Shown one piece after another: positions 43,946 through 51,722 of a stretch of DNA of 64,000 nucleotides. The notes below the pieces were generated by a model. It was not told where the DNA came from, did not search any database, and saw only the letters and a list, made by a program, of their open reading frames with translations. Origin of the DNA: Nocardioides flavus (ex Wang et al. 2016) (lineage in GTDB: Bacteria > Actinomycetota > Actinomycetes > Propionibacteriales > Nocardioidaceae). The stretch lies in NCBI RefSeq assembly GCF_014653115.1, contig NZ_BNAD01000014.1:1-64000 (forward strand), in the 5' to 3' direction. The translations under genes were made by a program, and so were the position numbers. The stretch's first letter is position 1. Every line of letters begins with the position of its first letter.

Positions 43946-43976
43946 GGTTTTCTTGAGGGTTTCTAGGGTTTTCTTT
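43946..43976. repeat. Three phased direct repeats upstream of the exported-protein gene
   Basis: On the minus strand the element AGAAAACC, TAGAAACC, AGAAAACC repeats at 10-11 base spacing. The block is strikingly A/T-rich for this genome and lies about 45-75 bases upstream of the probable transcription start of the 43405-43851 gene. Repeats with one-turn spacing are typical activator sites (OmpR/PhoP or SARP class). Confidence 0.6.
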
Positions 43977-44058
43977 GACGTTTGCTGGAGAAGTGGTCTG
44001 GACCAGCGGCTCCGCCGGCCTCTCACGGGGACCGGGTCGGCGTGGGTGCGCCGTGGGA

Positions 44059-44064
44059 TAGCCT
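44059..44064 (+). promoter_or_regulatory. Leaderless -10 element (TAGCCT) of the first sulfotransferase
   Basis: TAGCCT is six bases before the GTG at 44071. The same hexamer occurs before the paralogue at 45419, so promoter and gene were probably duplicated together. The 43852-44070 gap also holds the exported-protein promoter. Confidence 0.6.
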
Positions 44065-44070
44065 CGCCGC

Positions 44071-44715
44071 GTGCTCATCAGCGACTCGCGCCAGGTGCTC
44101 TTCGTCCACGTCCCCAAGACGGGCGGGGTCTCGGTCGAGGAGACGGTCAAGGAGGCGTGCCCGGACGCCCGCAAGGCGCGCGTCCCGATCGGCCGCCACG
44201 CCACGCTCGGCAAGATCATCAGGACCGAGCCCCAGGTCGTCGACTACTGGACCTTCGGCTTCGTCCGCAACCCGTGGGCGCGGATGGTCTCGTGGTACTC
44301 CATGATCTCGGCGTGGGACCGCCGGCACGGCCCCCGCAGCGGCAAGCCGCAGGACGTCAAGCACGGGTCGATGCGCGACGGCAACGCCATGTGGCGCGCC
44401 GCTGCGGCGTACTCGGGCTTCGACGAGTTCGTGATGCGCGGCACCGAGGAGCTGCCCCGCGTGGGCACCCCGCAGATCACCTACCTCCGGGCGCCCAAGC
44501 ACAACCGGGAGGTCGACTTCATCGGACGCACCGAGAACTTCGTCGAGGACCTCCAGCGGGTGCAGGTCCAGCTCGGCCTCGAGCCGTCGACGCCGGTCCA
44601 CAAGAACAAGTCCAAGCACGGCACCTACCACGACTACTACACCGACGAGACGCGCCAGCGCGTCGCGGAGGTCTACGCCGAGGACATCGAGCTCTTCGGC
44701 TACACCTACGACTAG
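44071..44715 (+). CDS. Sulfotransferase (Sulfotransfer_2 family)
   Basis: 214 residues. The 5'-PSB phosphate loop is HVPKTGGVS, and the 3'-phosphate site is FGFVRNPWARMVSWY; both are the PAPS-binding signature of cytosolic and membrane-type sulfotransferases. The N terminus starts directly at the strand VLFVHVPKT, with no signal peptide. The protein is nearly collinear with the one at 45419. PAPS-dependent sulfation of a carbohydrate or lipid is likely; the acceptor cannot be predicted. The 3' end shares the CTAG of its stop with the convergent gene at 44712. Confidence 0.88.
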   Translation: MLISDSRQVLFVHVPKTGGVSVEETVKEACPDARKARVPIGRHATLGKIIRTEPQVVDYWTFGFVRNPWARMVSWYSMISAWDRRHGPRSGKPQDVKHGSMRDGNAMWRAAAAYSGFDEFVMRGTEELPRVGTPQITYLRAPKHNREVDFIGRTENFVEDLQRVQVQLGLEPSTPVHKNKSKHGTYHDYYTDETRQRVAEVYAEDIELFGYTYD

Positions 44716-45374
44716 AGCGGGTTCACCAGGGGCGTGCCCCGCGCACCGGACCACTCCCCCGTGGCGTCGAGGCGGCGCCACACCTCGTACTCCGGGGCGA
44801 AGTGCGCGACCAGCGCCTCGCGGGTCGCGAACGCCAGCTCGCCGCGCTCGGCGTCGGAGGCGTTGCGCCGCTCGAACTCCAGCGGGACGCCGATCCGCTC
44901 ACTGAACCACGTCGACCAGACGTCGGGACGCTCGACGCTGAGGACCCGGTCGACCGCGACGGCCCCCTGTGCGTGGATGAACCTCGCGGGACGCCCCTTC
45001 GGCACCGGCGCGCGGCCGTCGCCCGCGAGGTAGCGCAGGGCGAACTCCTCGAACGTCATGTCGGCCGTCGACTGCCGGCTGTCCTCCCGCGCGCGGTAGC
45101 GCCACCACGACTCGAGCCAGGCAATAGGCTCGCGGAACATCGACACCAGCTCGTACGACTCGCGCGGGTGTCCCTGCGCGGCCAGCCTCGGCGCCCGGGT
45201 GTGCACGAACCCGCGTGCCGGCAGGTGCTTCTGGCCCGGGGGCGAGGCGACCACCTCCGTGGCGTACGGGGCGAGCGTGCGCTCGAGGCTGGTGCTGGCG
45301 GTCTTCGGCATCGCGAGCAGCACGAAGTCCCGACCGGGCCCGAGCTCGAGGAACGTCATCACGCGGCCGATCAT
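44712..45374 (-). CDS. Divergent sulfotransferase-family protein
   Basis: 220 residues. FVLLAMPKTASTSLERTL is a PAPS 5'-phosphate loop (P-K-T-A-S-T-S), and SMFREPIAWLESWWRYR matches the 3'-phosphate motif with FREP in place of VRNP. This is a family member different from the two neighbours. It is on the opposite strand, tail-to-tail with the first paralogue (shared CTAG stops) and back to back with the second. The start at 45374 is taken from the longest frame; MTFLELG six codons on would also do. Confidence 0.75.
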   Translation of the reverse strand: MIGRVMTFLELGPGRDFVLLAMPKTASTSLERTLAPYATEVVASPPGQKHLPARGFVHTRAPRLAAQGHPRESYELVSMFREPIAWLESWWRYRAREDSRQSTADMTFEEFALRYLAGDGRAPVPKGRPARFIHAQGAVAVDRVLSVERPDVWSTWFSERIGVPLEFERRNASDAERGELAFATREALVAHFAPEYEVWRRLDATGEWSGARGTPLVNPL

Positions 45375-45405
45375 CCCGCATGCCCCGGCGCGGACCCGGC
45401 TGGGC

Positions 45406-45411
45406 TAGCCT
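45406..45411 (+). promoter_or_regulatory. Leaderless -10 element (TAGCCT) of the second sulfotransferase
   Basis: TAGCCT, seven bases before the GTG at 45419, the same hexamer as for the paralogue at 44071. It lies in the narrow divergent gap shared with the 44712-45374 gene. Confidence 0.6.
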
Positions 45412-45418
45412 CGCGCCC

Positions 45419-46063
45419 GTGTTGATCTCCGACTCCAGGCGCGCGTTGTTCGTGCACGTGCCCAAGACGGGCGGGGTCTCGGTGGGGGTGGCTTTCGAGC
45501 GCTGCTGTCCCGACGCGCGCAGCAAGGCCCCCGGCGTCCGCCCGCCCCTCGGCCGCCACGCGCCGTACGCCCGGATCCTGCGCGCCGAGCCGCAGACGGC
45601 CGACTACTGGTCGTTCGCCTTCGTGCGCAACCCGTGGGCGCGAATGGTGTCGTGGTGGTCGATGATCCAGGACTGGGACCGCGAGTGGGGCCCGTCGAGC
45701 GGCAGGCCGCAGGGTGCCGCCGCGACGAGGATGCGCGGCAACGACATGTGGCGCGCCGCCGCGGCGTACAGCGGGTTCGAGGAGTTCGTGCTCCGCGGGA
45801 CCGAGGAGCTGCCGCGGGTCGGGCGCCCGCAGGTCGAGTACCTGCGGGCGCCCGGACGCGAGGTCGACTTCGTCGGCCGTACGGAGCGCTTCGCCGAGGA
45901 CCTCGCGGAGGTCGAGCGACGCCTGGGCGGGGAGCCCGAGCGGGTCCCCCACCGCAACAAGTCGCCGCACGGCAGCTACCGCGACTACTACACCGACGCG
46001 ACGCGCGCGAAGGTCGCCGAGGTCTACGCAGCAGACCTCGACGCCTTCGGCTACACGTTCTGA
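45419..46063 (+). CDS. Sulfotransferase (Sulfotransfer_2 family), paralogue of 44071
   Basis: 214 residues starting with GTG-TTG-ATC. The PAPS loops are HVPKTGGVSVG and FAFVRNPWARMVSWW. Long shared blocks with the 44071 product (ISDSR, AAAAYSGF-[DE]-EFV, RGTEELPRVG, FGYT at the end) show a recent duplication. Differences are concentrated in the region after the phosphate loop, so acceptors may differ. It converges on the M43 protease gene with a bulged hairpin at 46067-46084 between the two stops. Confidence 0.87.
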   Translation: MLISDSRRALFVHVPKTGGVSVGVAFERCCPDARSKAPGVRPPLGRHAPYARILRAEPQTADYWSFAFVRNPWARMVSWWSMIQDWDREWGPSSGRPQGAAATRMRGNDMWRAAAAYSGFEEFVLRGTEELPRVGRPQVEYLRAPGREVDFVGRTERFAEDLAEVERRLGGEPERVPHRNKSPHGSYRDYYTDATRAKVAEVYAADLDAFGYTF

Positions 46064-46082
46064 GCCGACCGGACCGTCCGGG

Positions 46083-47042
46083 TCAGCTCGCCCGGTACTG
46101 GTTCCAGGCGTCGCTCATCCGCGCGACCTGGCCCGCGGTGAACTGGTACATGCAGGAGTCCTGCGTGTAGTCCATGTAGTTGTGGATCGGGTCGACGCCC
46201 GGGGACGCGCACGTGTCGGCGCCGACGGGACAGTCGAACTGCGGTCCGGCCTCGGCCGGGGTGTCGGCGACCTGGTCGCCCTTGCCGTTGCAGCCGCCCT
46301 GGAACGTGTGGTAGAGCGCCAGCCAGTGGCCGACCTCGTGGGTCAGGGTGTCGCCCAGCGCGTACTTGCCGGCCGTGCCGCCCGGCATCGACTCGTCGAG
46401 GATGACGACACCGTCGTCGGTGCTGAGCTTCCTGGTCGGGAACGTGGCCCAGCCGAGGAGGCCGTCGCCGATGCTGGCGGTCCAGATGTTGAGGGTCTCC
46501 TTGCCGCCCTTGCGGGTCGCGGCCTTCATCTCCCTCTCCACGCCGCCGGGCGTCACGGTGTACCACTCGTCGTTGACCGGGTAGGTGAAGCCGGCGAGCT
46601 CGAAGCGGAACGGCGAGGCCGCCGACGACTGGGTGCCCGTACGGCCGGTGTAGGCCTCGTTGAGCACGTCGAGCTGCGCGGTCGCGAGCTGGGTGAGGCG
46701 GTCGCGGTCGGCCTGCGTGGCGGTCGTCGGGGTGACGATGTGGAACCAGGTCGGCACCGTCACCGAGCCGGCCTCGAGCGTCGAGGCGTTGTCGAGCGTC
46801 AGGTACTGCTCACCGGTGCCGGCGAACGGCTTGGGCTCGTTGGCCTTGGCGTTCTTGCGCACGCGGGCATTGGCGGCGTGCTCGTCGGCGTGACCGTCGA
46901 CGCACTCGGCGGCCTTCGGCGAGAGCGCCGTGGAGGTGGAGAGGGCGGTGGCCGGGACGGCGGCGGTGGCCGAGAGCGTCGTGGCCACGAGGGCCATCGA
47001 GCCCGCCATCACGAGACCACGCAGGGAACGGGAGTGTCGCAT
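46083..47042 (-). CDS. Secreted M43 (pappalysin-like) zinc metalloprotease
   Basis: 319 residues. A Sec signal peptide (RGLVMAGSMALVATTL) is followed by a propeptide-like region and the catalytic domain. The zinc site is HEVGHWLALYH at residues 235-245, the metzincin consensus HExxHxxxxxH; the Met-turn is NYMDYTQDSCM. Several cysteines after the zinc site could form disulfides. Family members cleave extracellular proteins. No ribosome site is obvious near the ATG at 47042. It faces away from the dienelactone hydrolase gene. Confidence 0.92.
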   Translation of the reverse strand: MRHSRSLRGLVMAGSMALVATTLSATAAVPATALSTSTALSPKAAECVDGHADEHAANARVRKNAKANEPKPFAGTGEQYLTLDNASTLEAGSVTVPTWFHIVTPTTATQADRDRLTQLATAQLDVLNEAYTGRTGTQSSAASPFRFELAGFTYPVNDEWYTVTPGGVEREMKAATRKGGKETLNIWTASIGDGLLGWATFPTRKLSTDDGVVILDESMPGGTAGKYALGDTLTHEVGHWLALYHTFQGGCNGKGDQVADTPAEAGPQFDCPVGADTCASPGVDPIHNYMDYTQDSCMYQFTAGQVARMSDAWNQYRAS

Positions 47043-47171
47043 CCGAGATGTCCTATCTGTGGGACTTGGGGAGGCAGCAACCTAACCGTGCGGTCAGTAA
47101 ATGAACAGGCCGTCGCCGATCTGGTGGACGTGCCCTTCCCCTCCGCCGACGGGGCTGGGAGATTGCCGCCC

Positions 47172-47915
47172 GTGGACGTACTCGAGACCTGGACCCGCAG
47201 CGAGCACACTGCCGACGTCGCCGGACGTCCGGCGACGCACCCCGTCTGGCGCAAGGGCGTCGGCCCCGGCGTGGTCGTGGTCCACGAGATGCCCGGGCTG
47301 ACCGCCGGGGTGGTCCGCTTCGGCGAGGAGCTGGTCGCCGCGGGGTACACCGTGCTGCTCCCCCACCTGTTCGGCCCGGTCGGTCGCGAGTTCAGCAACG
47401 TCGACGTCGTCCGGACGCTGCCGAGGGTCTGCATCAGCCGTGAGTTCACCAAGATCGCGAGCGGCGTCACCACGCCGGTCGCCGGCTGGTTGCGCTCCTT
47501 GGCCCGCGACCTCCACGACGAGCTCGGCGGCCCTGGGGTCGGAGCGCTCGGCATGTGCTTCACCGGCGGCTTCGCGCTGGCGATGATGGTGGACGAGACC
47601 ACTGTCGCCCCTGTCGTGTGCCAACCCAGCACGCCGTTCATCGGCCTCCCCGGCCGCGCCGCCGACCTCAACCTCTCCCCCGCCGACGCCGAGGCCGTAC
47701 GCCGCCGCGCAGCCGACGGCTGTGCCGTCCTGGGCGTCCGGTACACCTCCGACCCGCTGGTCGGGACCCGCTTCGACACCCTGGCGTCGCTGGTCGGCGA
47801 CAGGTTCATCCGGGTCGACCTCCCGGGCCGCGGGCACTCGACCGTGACCGAGCAGCGCTCGCAGGCGGCGGTCGACGCGGTGCTGGAGTTCTTCGGGCAG
47901 CGGCTGCACGGCTGA
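47172..47915 (+). CDS. Dienelactone hydrolase-family protein
   Basis: 247 residues, alpha/beta hydrolase. The nucleophile elbow is GALGMCFTGGFA, with cysteine as in dienelactone hydrolase. HEMPGLTAGVVRFGEELVAAG at the N terminus carries the usual glutamate region, and GRGHSTVTEQRS ends with the catalytic histidine. It may hydrolyse lactones in aromatic degradation, but no such genes adjoin it. I chose the GTG at 47172, which has GGGAG ten bases upstream; in-frame GTGs earlier are possible. Confidence 0.75.
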   Translation: MDVLETWTRSEHTADVAGRPATHPVWRKGVGPGVVVVHEMPGLTAGVVRFGEELVAAGYTVLLPHLFGPVGREFSNVDVVRTLPRVCISREFTKIASGVTTPVAGWLRSLARDLHDELGGPGVGALGMCFTGGFALAMMVDETTVAPVVCQPSTPFIGLPGRAADLNLSPADAEAVRRRAADGCAVLGVRYTSDPLVGTRFDTLASLVGDRFIRVDLPGRGHSTVTEQRSQAAVDAVLEFFGQRLHG

Positions 47916-47940
47916 CCGGCCGGTGCCGCACACTCGACGC

Positions 47941-48729
47941 ATGGCCGCGACCGGGTACGACCCCGCCTTCCTCGACGTCCCGCTCGCAGCACCGCAGGCG
48001 CCGGGCGGGAGCCTCGTGCTCGACTACACCCACTTCACCCTCCAGATGCACCCCACGAGACGGCTGGCCTCGTGGGTGACGTGGAACGTCGACGGCCTCA
48101 CGCTCTTCTCCGGCGACAGCATCAGCCGGTCCGGGGAGCGCTTCCGCGCCGACCCGCGACTGCCGGAGTCGGAGCAGACGCTCGACGAGGCGTACGACGG
48201 CAACGAGCTCGACCGCGGCCACGTCGCCCGTCGGTCGGACCTCCTCTGGGGCACGCTCGCCGATGCCCGACAGGCGAGCTCCGACTCCTTCTTCTTCACC
48301 AACATCACGCCCCAGCACCAGGACTTCAACCAGTCCGGTCGGGGCGGGGCGTGGGGCCTGCTCGAGAACGCCGTCCTGGCCTTGGAGGGCCTCGAGGACC
48401 GACGGCTGTCCCTGTTCGCAGGTCCCGTGCTGCGCGAGGAGGACCCCGTCTACCGCGGCATCGTCCAGCTGCCGCGCGAGCACTGGAAGGTCGTCGTCTA
48501 CCGCGTCGACGGCGAGCCGCGGTTCCGCTGCTTCGTGCTGTCGCAGGACCTCGACGGGATCGCCCGCATCGACTTCCTGGAGGAGTTCGACACCTATCTC
48601 GTCCCTCTCGCGATGCTCGAGGAGCGCACCGGCCTGACCTTCGACAGCCTGCGCACGCTGACCACCGCCGGGCGGCGAGGGGTGGAGGCGCCGACGCTGG
48701 TCACGGACGCCGAGCAGGTGGCCTGGTAG
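47941..48729 (+). CDS. DNA/RNA non-specific endonuclease (beta-beta-alpha-metal fold)
   Basis: 262 residues. The nuclease core has NELDRGHVARRSDL, the DRGH motif with the catalytic histidine, and FFFTNITPQHQDFNQSGRG, where the asparagine binds the metal. Family members (NucA, EndoG) cut DNA and RNA. There is no signal peptide, unlike most secreted members. CACACT is six bases before the ATG at 47941, a leaderless promoter pattern. The C-terminal part (about 200-262) has no clear domain. Confidence 0.88.
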   Translation: MAATGYDPAFLDVPLAAPQAPGGSLVLDYTHFTLQMHPTRRLASWVTWNVDGLTLFSGDSISRSGERFRADPRLPESEQTLDEAYDGNELDRGHVARRSDLLWGTLADARQASSDSFFFTNITPQHQDFNQSGRGGAWGLLENAVLALEGLEDRRLSLFAGPVLREEDPVYRGIVQLPREHWKVVVYRVDGEPRFRCFVLSQDLDGIARIDFLEEFDTYLVPLAMLEERTGLTFDSLRTLTTAGRRGVEAPTLVTDAEQVAW

Positions 48730-48733
48730 CTCC

Positions 48734-48739
48734 TACACT
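48734..48739 (+). promoter_or_regulatory. Leaderless -10 element of the NUDIX gene
   Basis: TACACT is exactly six bases before the GTG at 48746 and lies just after the preceding nuclease stop. Confidence 0.6.
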
Positions 48740-48745
48740 CCTCCG

Positions 48746-49225
48746 GTGCCCCGCCAGACCGTCAAGCTCCTGCTCGTCGACGAGAGCGGACGGGTCCTGC
48801 TGATCCGCCACGAGGACCGGGTGACCGGACTGCGCGCGTGGTACCCGGTGGGCGGCGGCATCGAGGGCGGCGAGTCGTTGCAGCAGGCTGCCGAACGGGA
48901 GGCGTACGAGGAGGTCGGGCTCGAGGCGCTGACGCCGGGTGTCCACGTCTGGACCCGCGACCACACCTACGAGTACGACGGGCGCACCGTGGACGTGCAC
49001 GAGGACTGGCTGCTCCACCGGGTCGGTCACTTCTCACCTGCACCGGCGCGGCTCAGCGACCACGAGGCGGCAACCGTGCGTGGCTTCCGCTGGTGGAGCT
49101 CCGACGAGCTCCGAGACACGGCTGACACGGTCTTCCCCCCGGCGCTCGGTGACCTGCTGGCCGGCCTGCTGCGCGACGGCGTCCCGCGCGTCGTCCTGGA
49201 CATCTCGTCCGCGTCGGCCGGCTGA
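48746..49225 (+). CDS. NUDIX hydrolase
   Basis: 159 residues. The Nudix box GGGIEGGESLQQAAEREAYEEVGL matches G-x5-E-x7-R-E-x2-E-E-x-G-U (in pieces here: GGGIEGGES, AAEREAYEEVG). It hydrolyses nucleoside diphosphates linked to another group; the substrate is unknown. RVLLIRHEDRVTGLRAWYPV is a typical strand before the box. The GTG at 48746 has TACACT six bases upstream. A hairpin at 49262-49276 ends the transcript. Confidence 0.88.
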   Translation: MPRQTVKLLLVDESGRVLLIRHEDRVTGLRAWYPVGGGIEGGESLQQAAEREAYEEVGLEALTPGVHVWTRDHTYEYDGRTVDVHEDWLLHRVGHFSPAPARLSDHEAATVRGFRWWSSDELRDTADTVFPPALGDLLAGLLRDGVPRVVLDISSASAG

Positions 49226-49261
49226 GCCGCACCCTTCTCCACTGGTCGGGGGAGCGAGGGA

Positions 49262-49276
49262 GTCGCGTCTCGCGAC
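49262..49276 (+). terminator. Hairpin after the NUDIX gene
   Basis: GTCGCG-TCT-CGCGAC, a 6-bp perfect stem with a 3-base loop, 37 bases after the stop; it may end NUDIX transcription before the DUF222 gene. Confidence 0.5.
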
Positions 49277-49341
49277 CCCTCAAGAGTCGTGGGCCACCAA
49301 GCATCCACAGCCATGGTCAGTGTCGGAGGTCTCACGTACAC

Positions 49342-49357
49342 TCGAACACATGATCGA
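49342..49357 (+). promoter_or_regulatory. LexA-like (SOS) box over the DUF222/HNH start codon
   Basis: TCGAAC-ACAT-GATCGA differs by one base from TCGAAC-N4-GTTCGA and shares TCGAACACATG with the box upstream of uvrA. It overlaps the -10 (TACACT, 49337-49342) by one base and spans the ATG at 49350, a position where a repressor would block initiation. Confidence 0.65.
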
Positions 49358-50747
49358 AGTATTGGCAGGGCCCGGAGCAGGTGAGGTCGAGGACCTCACC
49401 GCCGCCGGTCTGCTCGCCTCGATCAAGGCCTCGCGGGAGACCGAGAACGCCGAAGCAGCTCGCCAATTGGTGCTCGCTGCGCAGTGGGCCGACCTCCACC
49501 CGCCCGAGTCCATCCACTCCGCCGCCACGTTCGCCGTCCCAGGGCGTGAGCACGAGGAACCCATCGCCGGCGAAGGTGCGCCGCTGGTGGCGGAGTTCTG
49601 CGTCGCCGAGCTCGGCACCGTCCTCGGCATCTCCACGACGGCGGCGAAGAAGCTCATCGGGCACGCCCTCGAGCTGCGCCACCGCCTCCCCCGCCTCTGG
49701 GCACAGGTCCACGCCGGCGCCGTGCCCGCGTGGCGGGCGCGGTCGGTCGCCGAGACCACCATCCACACCAACCCCGCCCTCACTCGTGAGGCGGCGGGGT
49801 TCGTCGACGCCCAGGTCGCCGCCGTCGCCGGCAGGATCGGACCCGCGCAGCTCGACCGCCTCGTCGCCGAGAGCATCACGCGCTACGACCTCGCCACCGC
49901 CGACCCGACAGCCGATCCGGAGGACGGCTACCTGTCGGTCGACCCGCGCCACGTCACCGTCCACGACGACGACGTCCACTTCGCCGGCACCATGCGCATC
50001 GAGGCCGAGGTCGACCTCGCCGACGCCCTCGACTTCAACCGCGCCGTGGCCCACGGTGCAGAAACCTTGAAGGCACTCGGGTCGACCGAGTCGCTCGACG
50101 CCCGCCGCGCCAAGGCGCTCGGGAACCTCGCCCGTACCCAGACCGCCCTCGACCTCGCCGGCCCAGGAACAGACAGCGAGGACCTGCCGCCCGCGCGGGA
50201 GGTGGTGATCCACGCGCACTTCGACGCCAGCCTGTCCGGCGACACCACCGTGTTCGGCCCGACCGGTCGGATGGAGAACAGCCAGCGGCTCGTGCTCCTC
50301 GAGCAGATCGAAGCGTGGTGTGGCGACTCCCGTACGAAGGTGACCGTCAAGCCCGTCATCGACCTCAGCACCCCGTTGACCGCGCAGGGATACGACATCC
50401 CGGACCGCATCCGCGAGCAGATCATCCTCCGCGACCGCACCTGCGTGTTCCCGAACTGCGGCCGCCCCGCCCGCGGCTGCGACATCGACCACATCGTCCC
50501 GTGGGACGAGCACGCCGAGGCCGAGGGCAGGCCCCAACCCGGACCGACGACCACGAGCAACCTCGCCGCCCTCTGCAGGTTCCACCACCGGCTCAAGACC
50601 CACACGGGCTGGCGATACGAAACCACCGCGCCCGGGGTGTTCGAGTGGACGGCACCCCACGGCTACCGCTACCGCCGCGACCACACCGGCACCACCGAGC
50701 TCGACCCACCCGATCCACCCGGCATCCCACGCCCCCGCCGACCATGA
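49350..50747 (+). CDS. DUF222/HNH endonuclease (13E12 repeat family)
   Basis: 465 residues. The N-terminal DUF222 domain has AELGTVLGISTTAAKKLIGHALELRHRLPRLW (shown in pieces in the family as a helical repeat) and DARRAKALGNLAR. The C-terminal HNH domain has CVFPNCGRPARGCDIDHIVPW with zinc cysteines and the catalytic histidine, then NLAALCRFHHRLKTH. Members are highly repeated in Actinobacteria and form the REP13E12 repeats of mycobacteria. The exact function is unknown; nicking or phage-related integration is suspected. TACACT is seven bases before the ATG, and the LexA-like box overlaps the start. Confidence 0.93.
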   Translation: MIEVLAGPGAGEVEDLTAAGLLASIKASRETENAEAARQLVLAAQWADLHPPESIHSAATFAVPGREHEEPIAGEGAPLVAEFCVAELGTVLGISTTAAKKLIGHALELRHRLPRLWAQVHAGAVPAWRARSVAETTIHTNPALTREAAGFVDAQVAAVAGRIGPAQLDRLVAESITRYDLATADPTADPEDGYLSVDPRHVTVHDDDVHFAGTMRIEAEVDLADALDFNRAVAHGAETLKALGSTESLDARRAKALGNLARTQTALDLAGPGTDSEDLPPAREVVIHAHFDASLSGDTTVFGPTGRMENSQRLVLLEQIEAWCGDSRTKVTVKPVIDLSTPLTAQGYDIPDRIREQIILRDRTCVFPNCGRPARGCDIDHIVPWDEHAEAEGRPQPGPTTTSNLAALCRFHHRLKTHTGWRYETTAPGVFEWTAPHGYRYRRDHTGTTELDPPDPPGIPRPRRP

Positions 50748-50825
50748 CCCCGCCCCACACCCCGCCAGCCCCCACGATGGCGGGGCCGCAGGCGTGCCGG
50801 CCCTACCAGCGGTAGCGTCGCCCGG

Positions 50826-51299
50826 GTGGAACTGGGCGAGGTGATGCGCGTGCTCGACACGCTCGAGGCCGAGCGGGTCGCCTGGTGGGTGCTCGGCGGC
50901 TGGGGCGTCGACGCCTTGGTCGGACACCAGACGCGCGAGCACCGCGACCTCGACCTCGCCGTCGACGTTGCCGACTGGGACGCAGCCGTGCTCGCGTGCG
51001 CCGGCCTCGGATACCTCGTCGAGACGGACTGGTGGCCGGTCCGGAGCGAGCTGGTCTCGCCGCGCGGGTGGGTCGACCTGCACCCCGTGCGGTTCGACGC
51101 CGCGGGCAACGGGGTCCAGGCCCGGCTCGATGGCGCCACCTTCGACTACCCGGGAGAGCACCTCGTCACGGGCGCACTGGGCGACCGGCCCGTACGGTGC
51201 GTGTCGGCGGCGTGGCAGCTGCAGGCCCACTCCGACTACGACCCCCGGCCGCAGGACGTCCACGACCTCGCGCTCCTGCGGAGCGTGACCGGCCCCTAG
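50826..51299 (+). CDS. Aminoglycoside/lincosamide-type nucleotidyltransferase
   Basis: 157 residues. WVLGGWGVDALVGHQTREHRDLDLAV is the nucleotidyltransferase core of ANT(2'')/LnuA-like enzymes: GGWGVD, then a D-x-D metal motif in DLDLAV. Related enzymes inactivate gentamicin or lincomycin. Whether this one acts on drugs is unknown. TAGCGT lies seven bases before the GTG at 50826, a leaderless promoter. The gene stands alone on the plus strand and faces the VOC gene. Confidence 0.8.
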   Translation: MELGEVMRVLDTLEAERVAWWVLGGWGVDALVGHQTREHRDLDLAVDVADWDAAVLACAGLGYLVETDWWPVRSELVSPRGWVDLHPVRFDAAGNGVQARLDGATFDYPGEHLVTGALGDRPVRCVSAAWQLQAHSDYDPRPQDVHDLALLRSVTGP

Positions 51300-51313
51300 G
51301 TCATGGCGCGTGG

Positions 51314-51679
51314 TCAGGCCCGCTGGCAGACCATCAGCGGATTGCCGTCCGGGTCCTCGAACTGCACGAAGAAGACGCTTCCGATGTCCTCGACGTCCGA
51401 GGTGATCACCACTCCGAGCTCACGCAGGTGGTCCACCACCGCGGCGATGTCGTGGGTCCACAGGAAGAACCTCGGTGGCCCGGCCGTGTCGAAGTCCGTT
51501 CGGTTCGCGTCGAGCGCGAGCCGGGTCTCGCCGTCCGTCGGGATGTCGAAGATGGTGCCGTCGTGGGAGGTCTCGCCCGGTGGGAAGCCGAGGAGCTCGG
51601 CGTACCACCGGACGGCCGCCGGCATGTCGCGCACGGGGATGAACACCTGGCCGACGACACGCTGGATCGGATGGGTCAC
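51314..51679 (-). CDS. VOC-superfamily (glyoxalase/bleomycin-resistance fold) protein
   Basis: 121 residues. Two beta-alpha-beta-beta-beta units: RVVGQVFIPVRDMPAAVRWYAELLGF with the first ligand region, and FFLWTHDIAAVVDHLRELGV with the second; the end VFFVQFEDPDGNPLMVCQ has the conserved D-P-D-G-N. The reaction is unknown. I placed the start at GTG 51679 since TACGCT is seven bases upstream; the longer frame begins in a non-conserved sequence. Confidence 0.82.
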   Translation of the reverse strand: MTHPIQRVVGQVFIPVRDMPAAVRWYAELLGFPPGETSHDGTIFDIPTDGETRLALDANRTDFDTAGPPRFFLWTHDIAAVVDHLRELGVVITSDVEDIGSVFFVQFEDPDGNPLMVCQRA

Positions 51680-51722
51680 GCCGCGCAGCGTAGAGGGCGG
51701 GGGCACGCACCCGCCGCCCGGG

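Noticed and set aside
43975..44003. TTGACG as a plus-strand -35 for the first sulfotransferase
   Set aside because: No -10 follows at 16-18 bases; the TAGCCT six bases before the start codon fits better.
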